DNA of 64,000 nt from DATAOG01 sp963782885 (lineage in GTDB: Bacteria; Pseudomonadota; Alphaproteobacteria; Geminicoccales; Geminicoccaceae), in the NCBI GenBank assembly GCA_963782885.1, contig CAWALL010000023.1, positions 1-64,000 on the forward strand, read 5' to 3'. The position numbers and the translations under genes are program-made. Numbering within the stretch: position 1 is the first letter of the stretch; each line of letters opens with the position of its first letter. Shown here piece after piece: positions 1 through 7,934 of this stretch. The notes beneath the pieces were generated by a model, which was given only the letters and a program-made list of their open reading frames with translations, ran no database searches and had not been told where the DNA came from.

Positions 1-1
1 C

Positions 2-610
2 AAAACTCATAACACAACCGAGGACTCAGGCGAGCGGGAGCGCGCGGCCCATAAGTTGGCAAATGTATTAGCGTGGGCTCAGTCGGTCGGTATGGCTGCA
101 ACTGAAGTGATCGAAGATCGCGAATTGCCACATCGAGCGATGGAAATATTTACCACCGGTGTTGAGATAGCCCAGCCGGTGGGCGACCTGGAACTTCGCG
201 AGACAATAAGGGATGTAGACCATTACGTTGATACCGCCAGCATAAACTCGTGTTGGCGTGGGTGCTGGAAGCGTCTATGTCTACGGTTATGAGTGCGTTC
301 ACAGCCGGGTCAAGATCGGGCGCACCGACGGTGACGTGACCGGGCGCATAGTAAATCAGATCAACGAATCGATGCCTGATCGACCAATTCTTCACTTGGT
401 TCTGGCAACGGACAACCCGGGCGCGCTGGAACGCGCGTTGCACCGCGCTCTGCCGTTGCGCCAACGCAGGTGGACGGCTGCGACAAGGAGTGGTACCGGA
501 CGAACGTCGCCGAGATCTTGAAGATCTACAACGCACTTTGGAGGAGTCTCAACAGCCCTGAAAATTACAGCTCCGTTTTGTTTGCGATTCGCGTCCAAAA
601 ATTCTCCTGA
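2..610 (+). pseudogene. T5orf172 (GIY-YIG-like) domain protein, partial and frame-broken
   Basis: Coding sense enters from the left edge in one frame (to about 240), continues in a second frame from about 255 and in a third from about 475 to a TGA at 608-610. The middle frame reads SVYVYGYECVHSRVKIGRT and then LERALHRAL. The last frame supplies GCDKEWYRTN. This order (VYVY, VKIGRT, E..lH..l, EWY) is the T5orf172 / Meiotically-up-regulated-gene-113 pattern, a GIY-YIG-related fold often linked to phage or mobile DNA. Base composition is less GC-rich than the rest of the window, which fits horizontal origin. At least two frame breaks exist, either real decay or sequencing indels. The N-terminal ~80 residues are not recognised. 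The true start lies outside the window. Confidence 0.55.
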
Positions 611-702
611 TGCCGAATAATGGACAAGGGCGGTCCGCGGCGGTTCAGTTGCCGGGTTTGGGCCGCAATTCCGCGGTCTGATCGACCGTTCCCGGCGCCG
701 GC

Positions 703-2213
703 TACTCAAGGCGCGTGATCCGGCCGACGATCTTGCGCGATCTCGCCTTGCTTGCTGATGTAGTCCATCACGACGGTCGCCATCAGCGTGCCGGCCGAGG
801 CGTCGATCAGCGGCTTGCCATGCCCGCATAGCCGTCGCCGCCGCCGAAGATGTACTCGTTGGTCGCGACCTTGTAGCGGCGGCCCGGATCCAGGGGCGCG
901 CCGCCGATCTCGACCTCGACGATCCGGCTGCCCGCGGGCTTAGCGGCATCGTAGCTGAAGGTCATGCCCGAGACCTGCGGAAACCGCCCGGCCGCGTCCT
1001 CGACCTGGGACACCTCGTTCTCGAGCCCGGCCAGCAGATCGGCGCCGGACAGCTCGATCAGCATGACGACGTTGCCGAACGGCAGCTCGGTCAGGATGTC
1101 CTTGCGGGTCAGGACGGTACCGGGATCGTAGGTACGATCGCCGCGGATGCCGCCGCCGTTGGTCAGCGCGACCTCGGCGCCGACGTCGGCGCGCATCGCA
1201 TCGGCGATCAGGTCGCCGAAGTTGCTCTCGGCGGTCCGGACCGTCGAGCGCCGGCTGTCGAGGAGCACGGTCGTGGTGCCGACCGGCTGGCCGAGTTCCT
1301 GGTCGAGCTCCGCTTGGTAATGCTCGACCACCGCCTGGATCTCCGGGTCGGGCGCGACACCTGCGGTCGAGAGATAGCGCCAGAACGGCAGCATCTGGAC
1401 GACCTCCTGGCCGCGCTTCTCGACCCGGTCGACCCGGACGTCGATCGCCGCCAGATAGAAGGCGTCGTGACCGGCCTTGGCGATCAGCGTGCCACCTTCG
1501 TAGATCGTCATCGGATCGTGGTCGTGACCGCCCAGGATCAGATCGATGCCCTCGACCCGACGCGCGAGCTCGCGATCGTCGGCCAGATCCTGATGGGTCA
1601 GCGCGACGATCAGATCGGCGCCGGCCGCGCGCAGCTCCTTGACCGCGGCTGCGGCGGTCTCGACGACCGGCGCGAAGTCGATGCCCGGGCCGGGCGAGGA
1701 CAGCACGTCGGTCTCGGGCGTCAGGAGGCCGAAGAACCCGACCTTGTAGCCCGCGACCTCGATGACCTTGGTCCCGATCGTGCCGGCGGCGGGCTTGCCG
1801 TCCGATCCCAAAACGTTGGTGCCGAGCCAGGTAAAGCTCGAGGCCTTGATCCGTTCGGCGAGGAGCTTGGGCCCGTAGTCGAACTCGTGGTTGCCGAGCA
1901 CGGCGACGTCGATCCCGAACGGTTGTACAGATCGACCATCTGCGCGCCCTTGGTGAGGCTGGAGAGCACCGAGGGCGAGATCAGATCGCCACCGAAAGGC
2001 CGTGATGCTGTGCGCGCTCCGGGCGCGCTCCTGCTTCAGCAGCGTCCCGAGCTCGGCGAGGCCGCCCTGACCCTCGACCGGCACGATCTCATAGACGTCG
2101 TTGGTATGCAGGAACGTGATCGTCGCCGGCTCGGCGCCGGCCGCCGCGACGAGCAGCGCCGCGAGCACGCCGCCGGCGATCGTCGCCCCGAGCCATCGTC
2201 CGAGCATGCTCAT
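703..2213 (-). pseudogene. 5'-nucleotidase/UshA-like metallophosphoesterase, frame-broken
   Basis: Exported bimetallic phosphoesterase of the 5'-nucleotidase/2',3'-cyclic phosphodiesterase family, probably periplasmic nucleotide salvage. A signal peptide (about residues 1-27, ending AGAEP) precedes FLHTNDVYEI. GNHEFDYG, LTHQ and LGGHDHDP follow, and the C-terminal half has TNGGGIRGD and FGGGDGY, the usual two-domain layout. The uninterrupted frame ends early at 807, but the sense continues in other frames. Near 1995 an extra T shifts GGDLISPSVLSSLTKG out of frame. Near 1922 a missing T restores it. Near 822 a lost base hides KPLIDASAGTLMATVVMDYI. A last shift near 730 hides the family-like ending GRITRLE, which stops at 703-705. 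As written the GD metal-binding segment is destroyed. Sequencing error is an equally good explanation. It lies 63 bp downstream of the GS-like gene and may share its transcript. Confidence 0.7.
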
Positions 2214-2276
2214 GATCGCCCCTTTTCGCTTGGCGTGCGCGTCGGCACGATCGGATCAGTACGTGTTCGAGCGGGC

Positions 2277-3683
2277 TCAGACCGAATAGTAGAGTTGGAA
2301 CTCGAGTGGGTGCGGGACGGCTTCGATCGCGTCGATCTCGGCGCGCTTCAGCGCGATGTAGGCGTCGATCAGGTCGTCGGTGAAGACCTCGCCCGCGGTC
2401 AGGAACCCCCGGTCGCGATCGAGCGCGTCGAGCGCCTCGGCGAGCGTCGTGCACACGGTCGGGAGCTCGTCGACCTCCTCGGGCGGCAGATCGTACAGGT
2501 TGCGGTCCATGGCCTCGCCGGGGTCGATCCGGCGCTCGATGCCGTCGAGCCCGGCCATCAGCAGCGCCGCGAACCCGAGATAGGGGTTGGCGGCCGGATC
2601 GGCGAACCGGACCTCGACCCGCTTGTCCTCGGGCCGGGCCGCGAACGGCACCCGGACCGCGGCCGAGCGGTTGAGCGCGGCATAGGCCAGCTGGCGCGGC
2701 GCGCCGCCGCCCCGGATCAGGCGCCGGTAGCTGTTGGTGGTCGGATTGGTGAACGCGTTGAGCGCGCGCGCGTGCTGCAGAATGCCGCCGATGTAGCGCA
2801 GGCACAATTCCGACAGGTCGGCATAGCCCTGGCCCGCGAACACCGGCCGCTCGTCCTGCCACAGCGCCTGCTGCACCTGCAGCCCCGAGCCCGGCTGGAA
2901 CGCCATCGGCTTGGGCAGGAAGGTCGCGGTCTTGCCGTAGGAGCTGGCGACGTTGTGGACCACGTACTTGTAGACCTGGAGCCGGTCGGCGCTGGTCTTA
3001 AGGCCACCGAAGCCGAGGCCGAGCCGGTGCTGGCAGGGTGCGAGGTCATGGTGGTGGCGGAGCACCTCCAGCCCCATGCTCTCGAGCATCGCCGCCATCT
3101 CGGCGCGCAGATCGGCCATCTGATCGACCGGCGGCACCGCGAGCGGTGCGCCCGGCTGCGGCCGGTGGCCGCGGTTGCCGACCTCGTAGCGGGTGCCGGA
3201 ATTGAACGGCCCCTCCTCGGCATCGACCCGCCAGTAGCCCTCCTCCGTCCGGACGTCGAAGCGGACGTCGTCGAACACGAAGAACTCGGCCTGGGGCGCG
3301 ACCGAGACGCGGTTGGCGATGCCGCTCGCGGCGAGCTGCGCCTCGGCCCGCTCGGCAACCGAGCGCGGGCAGCGCTCGTAGCCGAGGCCGGTCGCGGGCT
3401 CGGCGACATTGGCGATCAGGATCAGGCTGGGCTGGGCACTGAACGGGTCGAGCACGGCACTTTCGAGGTCGGGCTTGAGCAGCATGTCGGACTCGCTGAC
3501 GTCGCGCCAGCCGGCGATCGCCGAGCCATCGAACAGCAACCCGTCCTCGAGCACCGCCGGCGTCAGCCCGGCCGCGGCGAGGCCGATATGCTGCCATTGG
3601 CCACGCAGATCAGTGAAGCGGACATCCACCGTCTTGAGGCCCTCGCGCTCGATCCGCTCGAGCAGAGCTGCCGCATCGGCCAT
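2277..3683 (-). CDS. Type I glutamine synthetase homologue with degenerate active site
   Basis: The 468 residues match the normal GlnA length and the whole fold is recognisable: LFDGSAIAGW, YKYVVHNVASSYGKTATFLPKP, NPTTNSY, RFADPAANPYLGFAALLMAGLDG and the adenylylation-type site NLYDLPPEE. Key residues are changed when aligned by motif to Salmonella GlnA. PEPEFF is APQAEFF (E129 to Q). HHE is HHHD (E212 to D). QNE is QHR (E220 to R). GSGMHVH is GSGLQVQ (H269 and H271 to Q). The flap GFEAP is GGGAP (E327 to G). E131, R339, R344, E357 and R359 remain. Ordinary ammonia-dependent glutamine synthesis therefore looks unlikely, and a pseudoenzyme or changed substrate is more plausible. The ATG at 3683, preceded by GCGAGG, gives the family N-terminus; the upstream in-frame ATG at 3734 adds an unlikely basic stretch. 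No glnB or amtB lies nearby. Confidence 0.85.
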   Translation of the reverse strand: MADAAALLERIEREGLKTVDVRFTDLRGQWQHIGLAAAGLTPAVLEDGLLFDGSAIAGWRDVSESDMLLKPDLESAVLDPFSAQPSLILIANVAEPATGLGYERCPRSVAERAEAQLAASGIANRVSVAPQAEFFVFDDVRFDVRTEEGYWRVDAEEGPFNSGTRYEVGNRGHRPQPGAPLAVPPVDQMADLRAEMAAMLESMGLEVLRHHHDLAPCQHRLGLGFGGLKTSADRLQVYKYVVHNVASSYGKTATFLPKPMAFQPGSGLQVQQALWQDERPVFAGQGYADLSELCLRYIGGILQHARALNAFTNPTTNSYRRLIRGGGAPRQLAYAALNRSAAVRVPFAARPEDKRVEVRFADPAANPYLGFAALLMAGLDGIERRIDPGEAMDRNLYDLPPEEVDELPTVCTTLAEALDALDRDRGFLTAGEVFTDDLIDAYIALKRAEIDAIEAVPHPLEFQLYYSV

Positions 3684-4088
3684 GGTCGCACCTCGCTTCG
3701 ATTTCGGGGCCGCGGTGCGGCCGCCGGACATCAATTCGGCCTCTCTTTACGCGACCTCGCGTCCGGCGCAAAGCTTCCGCGGATCGCCCGACCCGGCGGG
3801 GCCGTTCGAAATCACCCCCGGAAACCACCGCCGCCCGCCCGCCGGCGTTTCCACGGCAACTTCGTCTGAAGGCCCTCTCCGCCCGCAGCGTCTGAGCCGG
3901 TGTTCTGACGAGAACGTGCTCAGGAACGGGACCGCCGTGGCGCGCACGAGGCCCCGGGCTCGAGGTCGACGGCCGGGCGCTGGTCGTGCTGAGCGCCGGC
4001 CGGACTTAGGTACGGATGATCCCGGACTGGACCCCGGCCTGGTACGCGCGCATCTTGCGGAGGCCGGCGCCCAGGCGGAGGGCTCCTG
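3684..4088. other. Intergenic region between divergent GS-like and maleylacetate reductase genes
   Basis: About 405 bp without a confident gene. It must hold the promoters of both divergent genes, but no clear -35/-10 pair was recognised. From about 3901 to 4088 the plus strand has coding-like stretches that alternate between two frames (DENVLRNGTAVA, then PGLEVDGRALVVLSAGR, then DDPGLDPGLVRAHLAEAG). The last one ends in a TGA that overlaps the next ATG. This could be a decayed gene or chance in GC-rich DNA. Confidence 0.4.
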
Positions 4089-5150
4089 ATGCTCGAGTTC
4101 ACCTATGAGACGCTGCCGGGCCGGGTCGTGTTCGGCGCGGGCAGCCGTGAGCGGCTGGCGGACGAGGTCGCGGGCCTCGGGGCGGAGCGGGCGCTGGTGC
4201 TCTCGACGCCGGGCAAGCGCGCGCTCGCCGAGGATGCCGCCGGGCGGCTCGGCGCGCAGGCGGCGGGGATCTACGATCAGGCGGTCATGCACGTGCCGAT
4301 CGAGGTCGCCGAGGCGGGCCGGGCCGTGGCCGGGCGGCTCGGCGCCGACTGCTACGTCGCGATCGGCGGCGGCACCACCATCGGGCTCGCCAAGGCGATC
4401 GCGCTCGAGACCGGGCGGCCGATCGTGGCACTCCCGACCACCTATTCCGGCTCCGAGATGACCCCGATCCAGGGGATCACGGCCGACCGTATCAAGCGCA
4501 CGCGACGGGACCTGCGGATGCTGCCGAAGGTCGTGATCTACGACCCCGAGCTGACGCTCGGGCTGCCGGCCAGGGTCGCGGGACCCTCGGGCATGAACGC
4601 GATCGCCCATTGCGTCGAGGCGCTCTATGCCAGGAACGCCAACCCGATCACCTCGCTGATGGCCGAGGAAGGGATCCGGGCGCTGGGCGCCAGCCTGCCG
4701 GTCGTGGTCCGGACGCCCGGCGATCTCGAGGCGCGCTCGGCGGCGCTCTATGGCGCCTGGCTCGCCGGCGTCGCGCTCGGCACGGTCGGCATGGCGCTGC
4801 ACCACAAGCTCGCGCACGTGCTGGGCGGCAGCTTCGAGCTGCCGCACGCCGAGACCCATACCCTGCTCCTGCCGCAGGCGGCCGCCTACAACCGTGAGGC
4901 TGCGTCCGAGGCGATGGCGCGGATCGCGCGGGCGCTCGGCGCCGAGGACGCGCCGGCGGCGCTGTTCGATCTGGCGACGGCGCTGGGTGCCGAGATGCGG
5001 CTTCGGGCCTTCGGCCTCAGCGCGGCCGATCTCGACCGGGCGGCCGAGCTCGCGACCGAGGACCCCTACGACAATCCGCGCCCGGTGACCCGCGAAGGTA
5101 TCCGGGCGCTGCTCCAGGATGCCTATGAGGGCCGCCGGCCGGCGGCCTGA
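4089..5150 (+). CDS. Maleylacetate reductase
   Basis: Fe-ADH-fold dehydrogenase (353 aa, normal for the family) that reduces maleylacetate to 3-oxoadipate with NAD(P)H in hydroquinone/hydroxyquinol and chloroaromatic catabolism. The N-terminal half has the nucleotide-binding segment with AIGGGTTIGLAKA and the MacA/TfdF-type LPTTYSGSEMTPI. The C-terminal half has GMNAIAHCVEALYA and LHHKLAHVLGG, the histidine motifs of maleylacetate reductases. The ATG at 4089 follows GGAGGGCTCCTG and gives the expected MLEFTYETLPGRVVFGAG start. It is first in a trio, 11 bp before the thiolase that uses the CoA ester of its product. A general iron-containing alcohol dehydrogenase is the alternative, but the GSEMTPI segment argues against it. 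Confidence 0.88.
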   Translation: MLEFTYETLPGRVVFGAGSRERLADEVAGLGAERALVLSTPGKRALAEDAAGRLGAQAAGIYDQAVMHVPIEVAEAGRAVAGRLGADCYVAIGGGTTIGLAKAIALETGRPIVALPTTYSGSEMTPIQGITADRIKRTRRDLRMLPKVVIYDPELTLGLPARVAGPSGMNAIAHCVEALYARNANPITSLMAEEGIRALGASLPVVVRTPGDLEARSAALYGAWLAGVALGTVGMALHHKLAHVLGGSFELPHAETHTLLLPQAAAYNREAASEAMARIARALGAEDAPAALFDLATALGAEMRLRAFGLSAADLDRAAELATEDPYDNPRPVTREGIRALLQDAYEGRRPAA

Positions 5151-5161
5151 GAGGATCGGTC

Positions 5162-6367
5162 ATGAGCGAAGCCTTCATCTGCGCGGCTTTGCGGACGCCG
5201 ATCGGGCGCTATGGCGGCGCGCTCGCGGCGGTGCGGACCGACGATCTGGCGGCGGAGCCGATCAAGGCGCTGCTCGCCCGCCACCCATTGCTCGATGCGG
5301 CCGCGATCGACGACGTGCTCCTGGGCTGCGCCAACCAGGCGGGCGAGGACAACCGGAACGTCGCGCGCATGGCGGCGCTGCTCGCCGGGCTGCCGGCCGG
5401 CGTGCCGGGCGCCACGGTCAACCGGCTGTGCGGCTCGGGCATGGAAGCGGTGGGCATGGCGGCGCGCGCGATCCGGGCCGGTGAGGCCGAGCTGATGATC
5501 GCGGGCGGGGTCGAGAGCATGAGCCGGGCGCCGTTCGTCCTCGGCAAGGCCGAGAGCGCTTTCGCGCGCCAGGCCCAGCTGCACGACACGACCCTCGGCT
5601 GGCGCTTCGTCAACCCGCTGATCGAGGAGCAGTACGGCATCCACTCGATGACCGAGACCGCCGAGAACGTCGCCGCCGAGCACCAGATCCGGCGCGCCGA
5701 TCAGGACGCGTTCGCGCTGCGTTCGCAGCAGCGGGCCGCCGCCGCGATCGAGGCCGGGCGGCTCGCGGCCGAAATCGTGCCGGTCGCGGTGCCGCACAGG
5801 CGGGGCGAGCCGCGCCTGGTCGAGCGCGATGAGCACCCGCGGCCGGAGACGACGCTCGAGCAGCTCGCGGCCCTGCCGGCGCCCTTTCGCGAGGGCGGGA
5901 CGGTGACCGCCGGCAATGCGTCCGGCATCAACGATGGCGCCTGCGCGCTGATCGTCGCCTCCGAAGCGGCGGCGCTCGCGCAGGGGCTGGAGCCTTTGGC
6001 GCGCGTCGTCGGCATGGCGAGTGCCGGCGTGCCGCCGCGGGTCATGGGCATCGGCCCGGTGCCGGCGACCCGCAAGTTGCTCGAGCGGACCGGGCTGCGG
6101 CTCCAGAACATGGCGGTGATCGAGCTCAACGAGGCGTTCGCGAGCCAGGCGCTGGCCGTGCTCCGTCAGCTCGGCCTGCCCGACGACGCCGAACAGGTCA
6201 ACCCGAACGGTGGCGCCATCGCGCTCGGGCACCCGCTCGGCATGAGCGGCGCCCGCCTGCTCGCGACCGCGACCCACGAGCTGCGCCGACGGGAGGGACG
6301 CTATGCGCTCTGCACGATGTGCATCGGCGTCGGCCAGGGGATCGCGATGGTGATCGAGCGGGTGTGA
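5162..6367 (+). CDS. pcaF: Beta-ketoadipyl-CoA thiolase (acetyl-CoA acyltransferase)
   Basis: Thiolase (401 aa) that splits 3-oxoadipyl-CoA with CoA into succinyl-CoA and acetyl-CoA, the last step of the beta-ketoadipate pathway. All catalytic elements are present: the nucleophile in NRLCGSGMEA, GGVESMSRAPF, NPNGGAIALGHPLGMSGAR with the catalytic His, and the second Cys in CTMCIGVGQGIA. AFICAALRTPIGRYGGAL at the start is characteristic of PcaF/PaaJ rather than AtoB. The gene follows maleylacetate reductase by 11 bp, which supports the 3-oxoadipyl-CoA assignment. No CoA-transferase (pcaIJ) lies in the window, so activation must be encoded elsewhere. Confidence 0.88.
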   Translation: MSEAFICAALRTPIGRYGGALAAVRTDDLAAEPIKALLARHPLLDAAAIDDVLLGCANQAGEDNRNVARMAALLAGLPAGVPGATVNRLCGSGMEAVGMAARAIRAGEAELMIAGGVESMSRAPFVLGKAESAFARQAQLHDTTLGWRFVNPLIEEQYGIHSMTETAENVAAEHQIRRADQDAFALRSQQRAAAAIEAGRLAAEIVPVAVPHRRGEPRLVERDEHPRPETTLEQLAALPAPFREGGTVTAGNASGINDGACALIVASEAAALAQGLEPLARVVGMASAGVPPRVMGIGPVPATRKLLERTGLRLQNMAVIELNEAFASQALAVLRQLGLPDDAEQVNPNGGAIALGHPLGMSGARLLATATHELRRREGRYALCTMCIGVGQGIAMVIERV

Positions 6368-6389
6368 TCGAATCGAGGAGACAAGGGCG

Positions 6390-7334
6390 ATGGCGCCAAC
6401 CATCAACGGCCTCCACCACATCACCGCGATCAGCGGCCCGGCTCAGCGCAATCTCGATTTCTGGGCCGGCGTGCTCGGTCTCCGGTTCGTCAAGAAGACG
6501 GTCAACTTCGACGACCCCGGCACCTATCATCTCTATTACGGCAACGAGGTGGGGACGCCCGGCACGGTCCTGACCTTCTTTCCCTGGGCGGGCGTGCCGC
6601 GCGGGCGGCACGGGGTCGGCGAGGCCTCGCTCACCCAGTTCGCGGTTCCGCCCGGCAGCCTGCCCTTCTGGCGCCGGCGCCTGGAGGCGCGCGACGTGTC
6701 GGTCGACGGGCCGCGCCGGCGCTTCGAGGAGGAATTCCTGCTCGCGCGCGACCCCGACGGCCTCGAGTTCGTCCTCGTGGTGCCAGCCGCCGCCGACGAG
6801 CGCGCTCCCTGGACCACCGCCGAGCTCGGCTCAGACGTCGCGATCCGCGGCTTCCATGGCGTCACGCTGACGCTCGCCGAAGCGGCGCCGACCGCGGCGC
6901 TGCTGGAGGAGGTGCTGGGCTACCAGGCGATCGGCGCCGAGGACGGCATCGAACGCTACGCCAGCCCGCGCGCCGGCCAGGCGCGGTTCGTCGACATCGA
7001 CGCGCGACCGGGCCGCGAGCGCGCGTTCCAGGGCGCCGGCAGCGTCCACCACATCGCGTTTGCGGTGGTCGACCGGGCGGCGCAGATGGCGGTCCGCGAC
7101 CGCCTGGTGGCGGCCGGCCATCCGGTCACGCCGCAGATCGATCGCAACTACTTCTACTCGATCTATTTCCGCTCGCCCGGCGGCGTCCTGTTCGAGATCG
7201 CGACCGAGGAGCCGGGCTTCACTGTCGACGAGCCGGCAGCCGAGCTCGGGCGCCATCTCAAGCTGCCGCGGCAGCACGAGCATCTGCGCGCCGAACTCGA
7301 GCGTGTCCTGCCGCCCTTGTCTCTCGACAGCTAG
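6390..7334 (+). CDS. VOC-family ring-cleaving dioxygenase (MhqO/LinE-like)
   Basis: 314 aa with two vicinal-oxygen-chelate halves. The first opens with LHHITAISGPAQRNLDFW, the second with IRGFHGVTLTL. Likely metal ligands are the His near the start (LHHIT), the His in SVHHIAFAV and the Glu in GGVLFEIATEEPGF. The Bacillus MhqO/MhqE and LinE group of this superfamily opens hydroquinones, and the layout and length fit. It is third in the trio after maleylacetate reductase and thiolase (22 bp gap, SD GAGGAGACAAGGGCG). That position suggests it makes the 4-hydroxymuconic semialdehyde-type product that leads to maleylacetate. The substrate is inferred from context. The semialdehyde dehydrogenase step is not in the window. 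Confidence 0.8.
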   Translation: MAPTINGLHHITAISGPAQRNLDFWAGVLGLRFVKKTVNFDDPGTYHLYYGNEVGTPGTVLTFFPWAGVPRGRHGVGEASLTQFAVPPGSLPFWRRRLEARDVSVDGPRRRFEEEFLLARDPDGLEFVLVVPAAADERAPWTTAELGSDVAIRGFHGVTLTLAEAAPTAALLEEVLGYQAIGAEDGIERYASPRAGQARFVDIDARPGRERAFQGAGSVHHIAFAVVDRAAQMAVRDRLVAAGHPVTPQIDRNYFYSIYFRSPGGVLFEIATEEPGFTVDEPAAELGRHLKLPRQHEHLRAELERVLPPLSLDS

Positions 7335-7356
7335 GCCACGAGCGTCAGGAGTCCGG

Positions 7357-7842
7357 CTAGCCCCGCCGGATGTGGAGCAGACAGCAGCCCTCGGCGCCCG
7401 GTCGCCAGGTCTCGGCCGAGAAGGCGAAGCCTGCCGCCTCAAAGGTGCCGTTGTCGACCACCCCGGCGATCCGGCAAAGCGTCGCGACCTTGTCGTCCGG
7501 CAGCCCGGCGGCCTGCCAGGCCTCCTTCAGCGGGCAGGCATGGAACTTGATGTCGAGAGCCTCGTCGTCGGCGCGCCGGACCTCGGGCCGGAACAGCCGG
7601 CCCTGGTCGGGGACGAAGTCGAGGAAGGCGGCGCACAGTCCCTTGAGGTCGGCCGGGCCGTAGCCGGCGAAGCGCTTGCCGATCTCGCGGCCGCGCCGGT
7701 AGATCGCCCGCTTCATGACCTCCTCGGCGGTCTCGGCGTCGAAGCGCTCGGCGAGGGCGTCGTAGAACGCGGCGTAAAGCAAGGCGCGGCTCATGTGCGC
7801 TTCCTTGAGCTGGCGCCGCAGGTCCTGCTCCTTGCTCGTCAT
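7357..7842 (-). CDS. L-2-amino-thiazoline-4-carboxylic acid hydrolase family protein
   Basis: 161 aa soluble protein. EEVMKRAIYRRGREIGKRFA, CPLKEAWQAAGLPDDKVATLC and the C-terminal GFAFSAETWRPGAEGCCLLHI resemble the ATC hydrolase family (PF14196). That family includes the enzyme opening D,L-2-amino-thiazoline-4-carboxylate towards cysteine, but most members have no known substrate. Conserved Cys and His in HACPLKEAW may be functional. It converges on the ring-cleaving dioxygenase gene (22 bp between stops) and shares the 92-bp gap at 7843-7934 with the divergent dehydrogenase. Family level is fairly sure, function is not. Confidence 0.65.
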   Translation of the reverse strand: MTSKEQDLRRQLKEAHMSRALLYAAFYDALAERFDAETAEEVMKRAIYRRGREIGKRFAGYGPADLKGLCAAFLDFVPDQGRLFRPEVRRADDEALDIKFHACPLKEAWQAAGLPDDKVATLCRIAGVVDNGTFEAAGFAFSAETWRPGAEGCCLLHIRRG

Positions 7843-7934
7843 GCGCTCGTCCTTTTCGCCCCGGGGCGATCACCAGTCTTGCAGATCGCATGCCGCGATG
7901 CCATGCCGATGACAAGCGCGGAGGGGGATGGGGG

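Noticed and set aside
1314..3869. An 851-codon plus-strand open frame opposite the 5'-nucleotidase and glutamine synthetase genes.
   Set aside because: Composition is Asp/Arg/Gly-rich mirror sequence with no motif, while the minus strand gives recognisable families.
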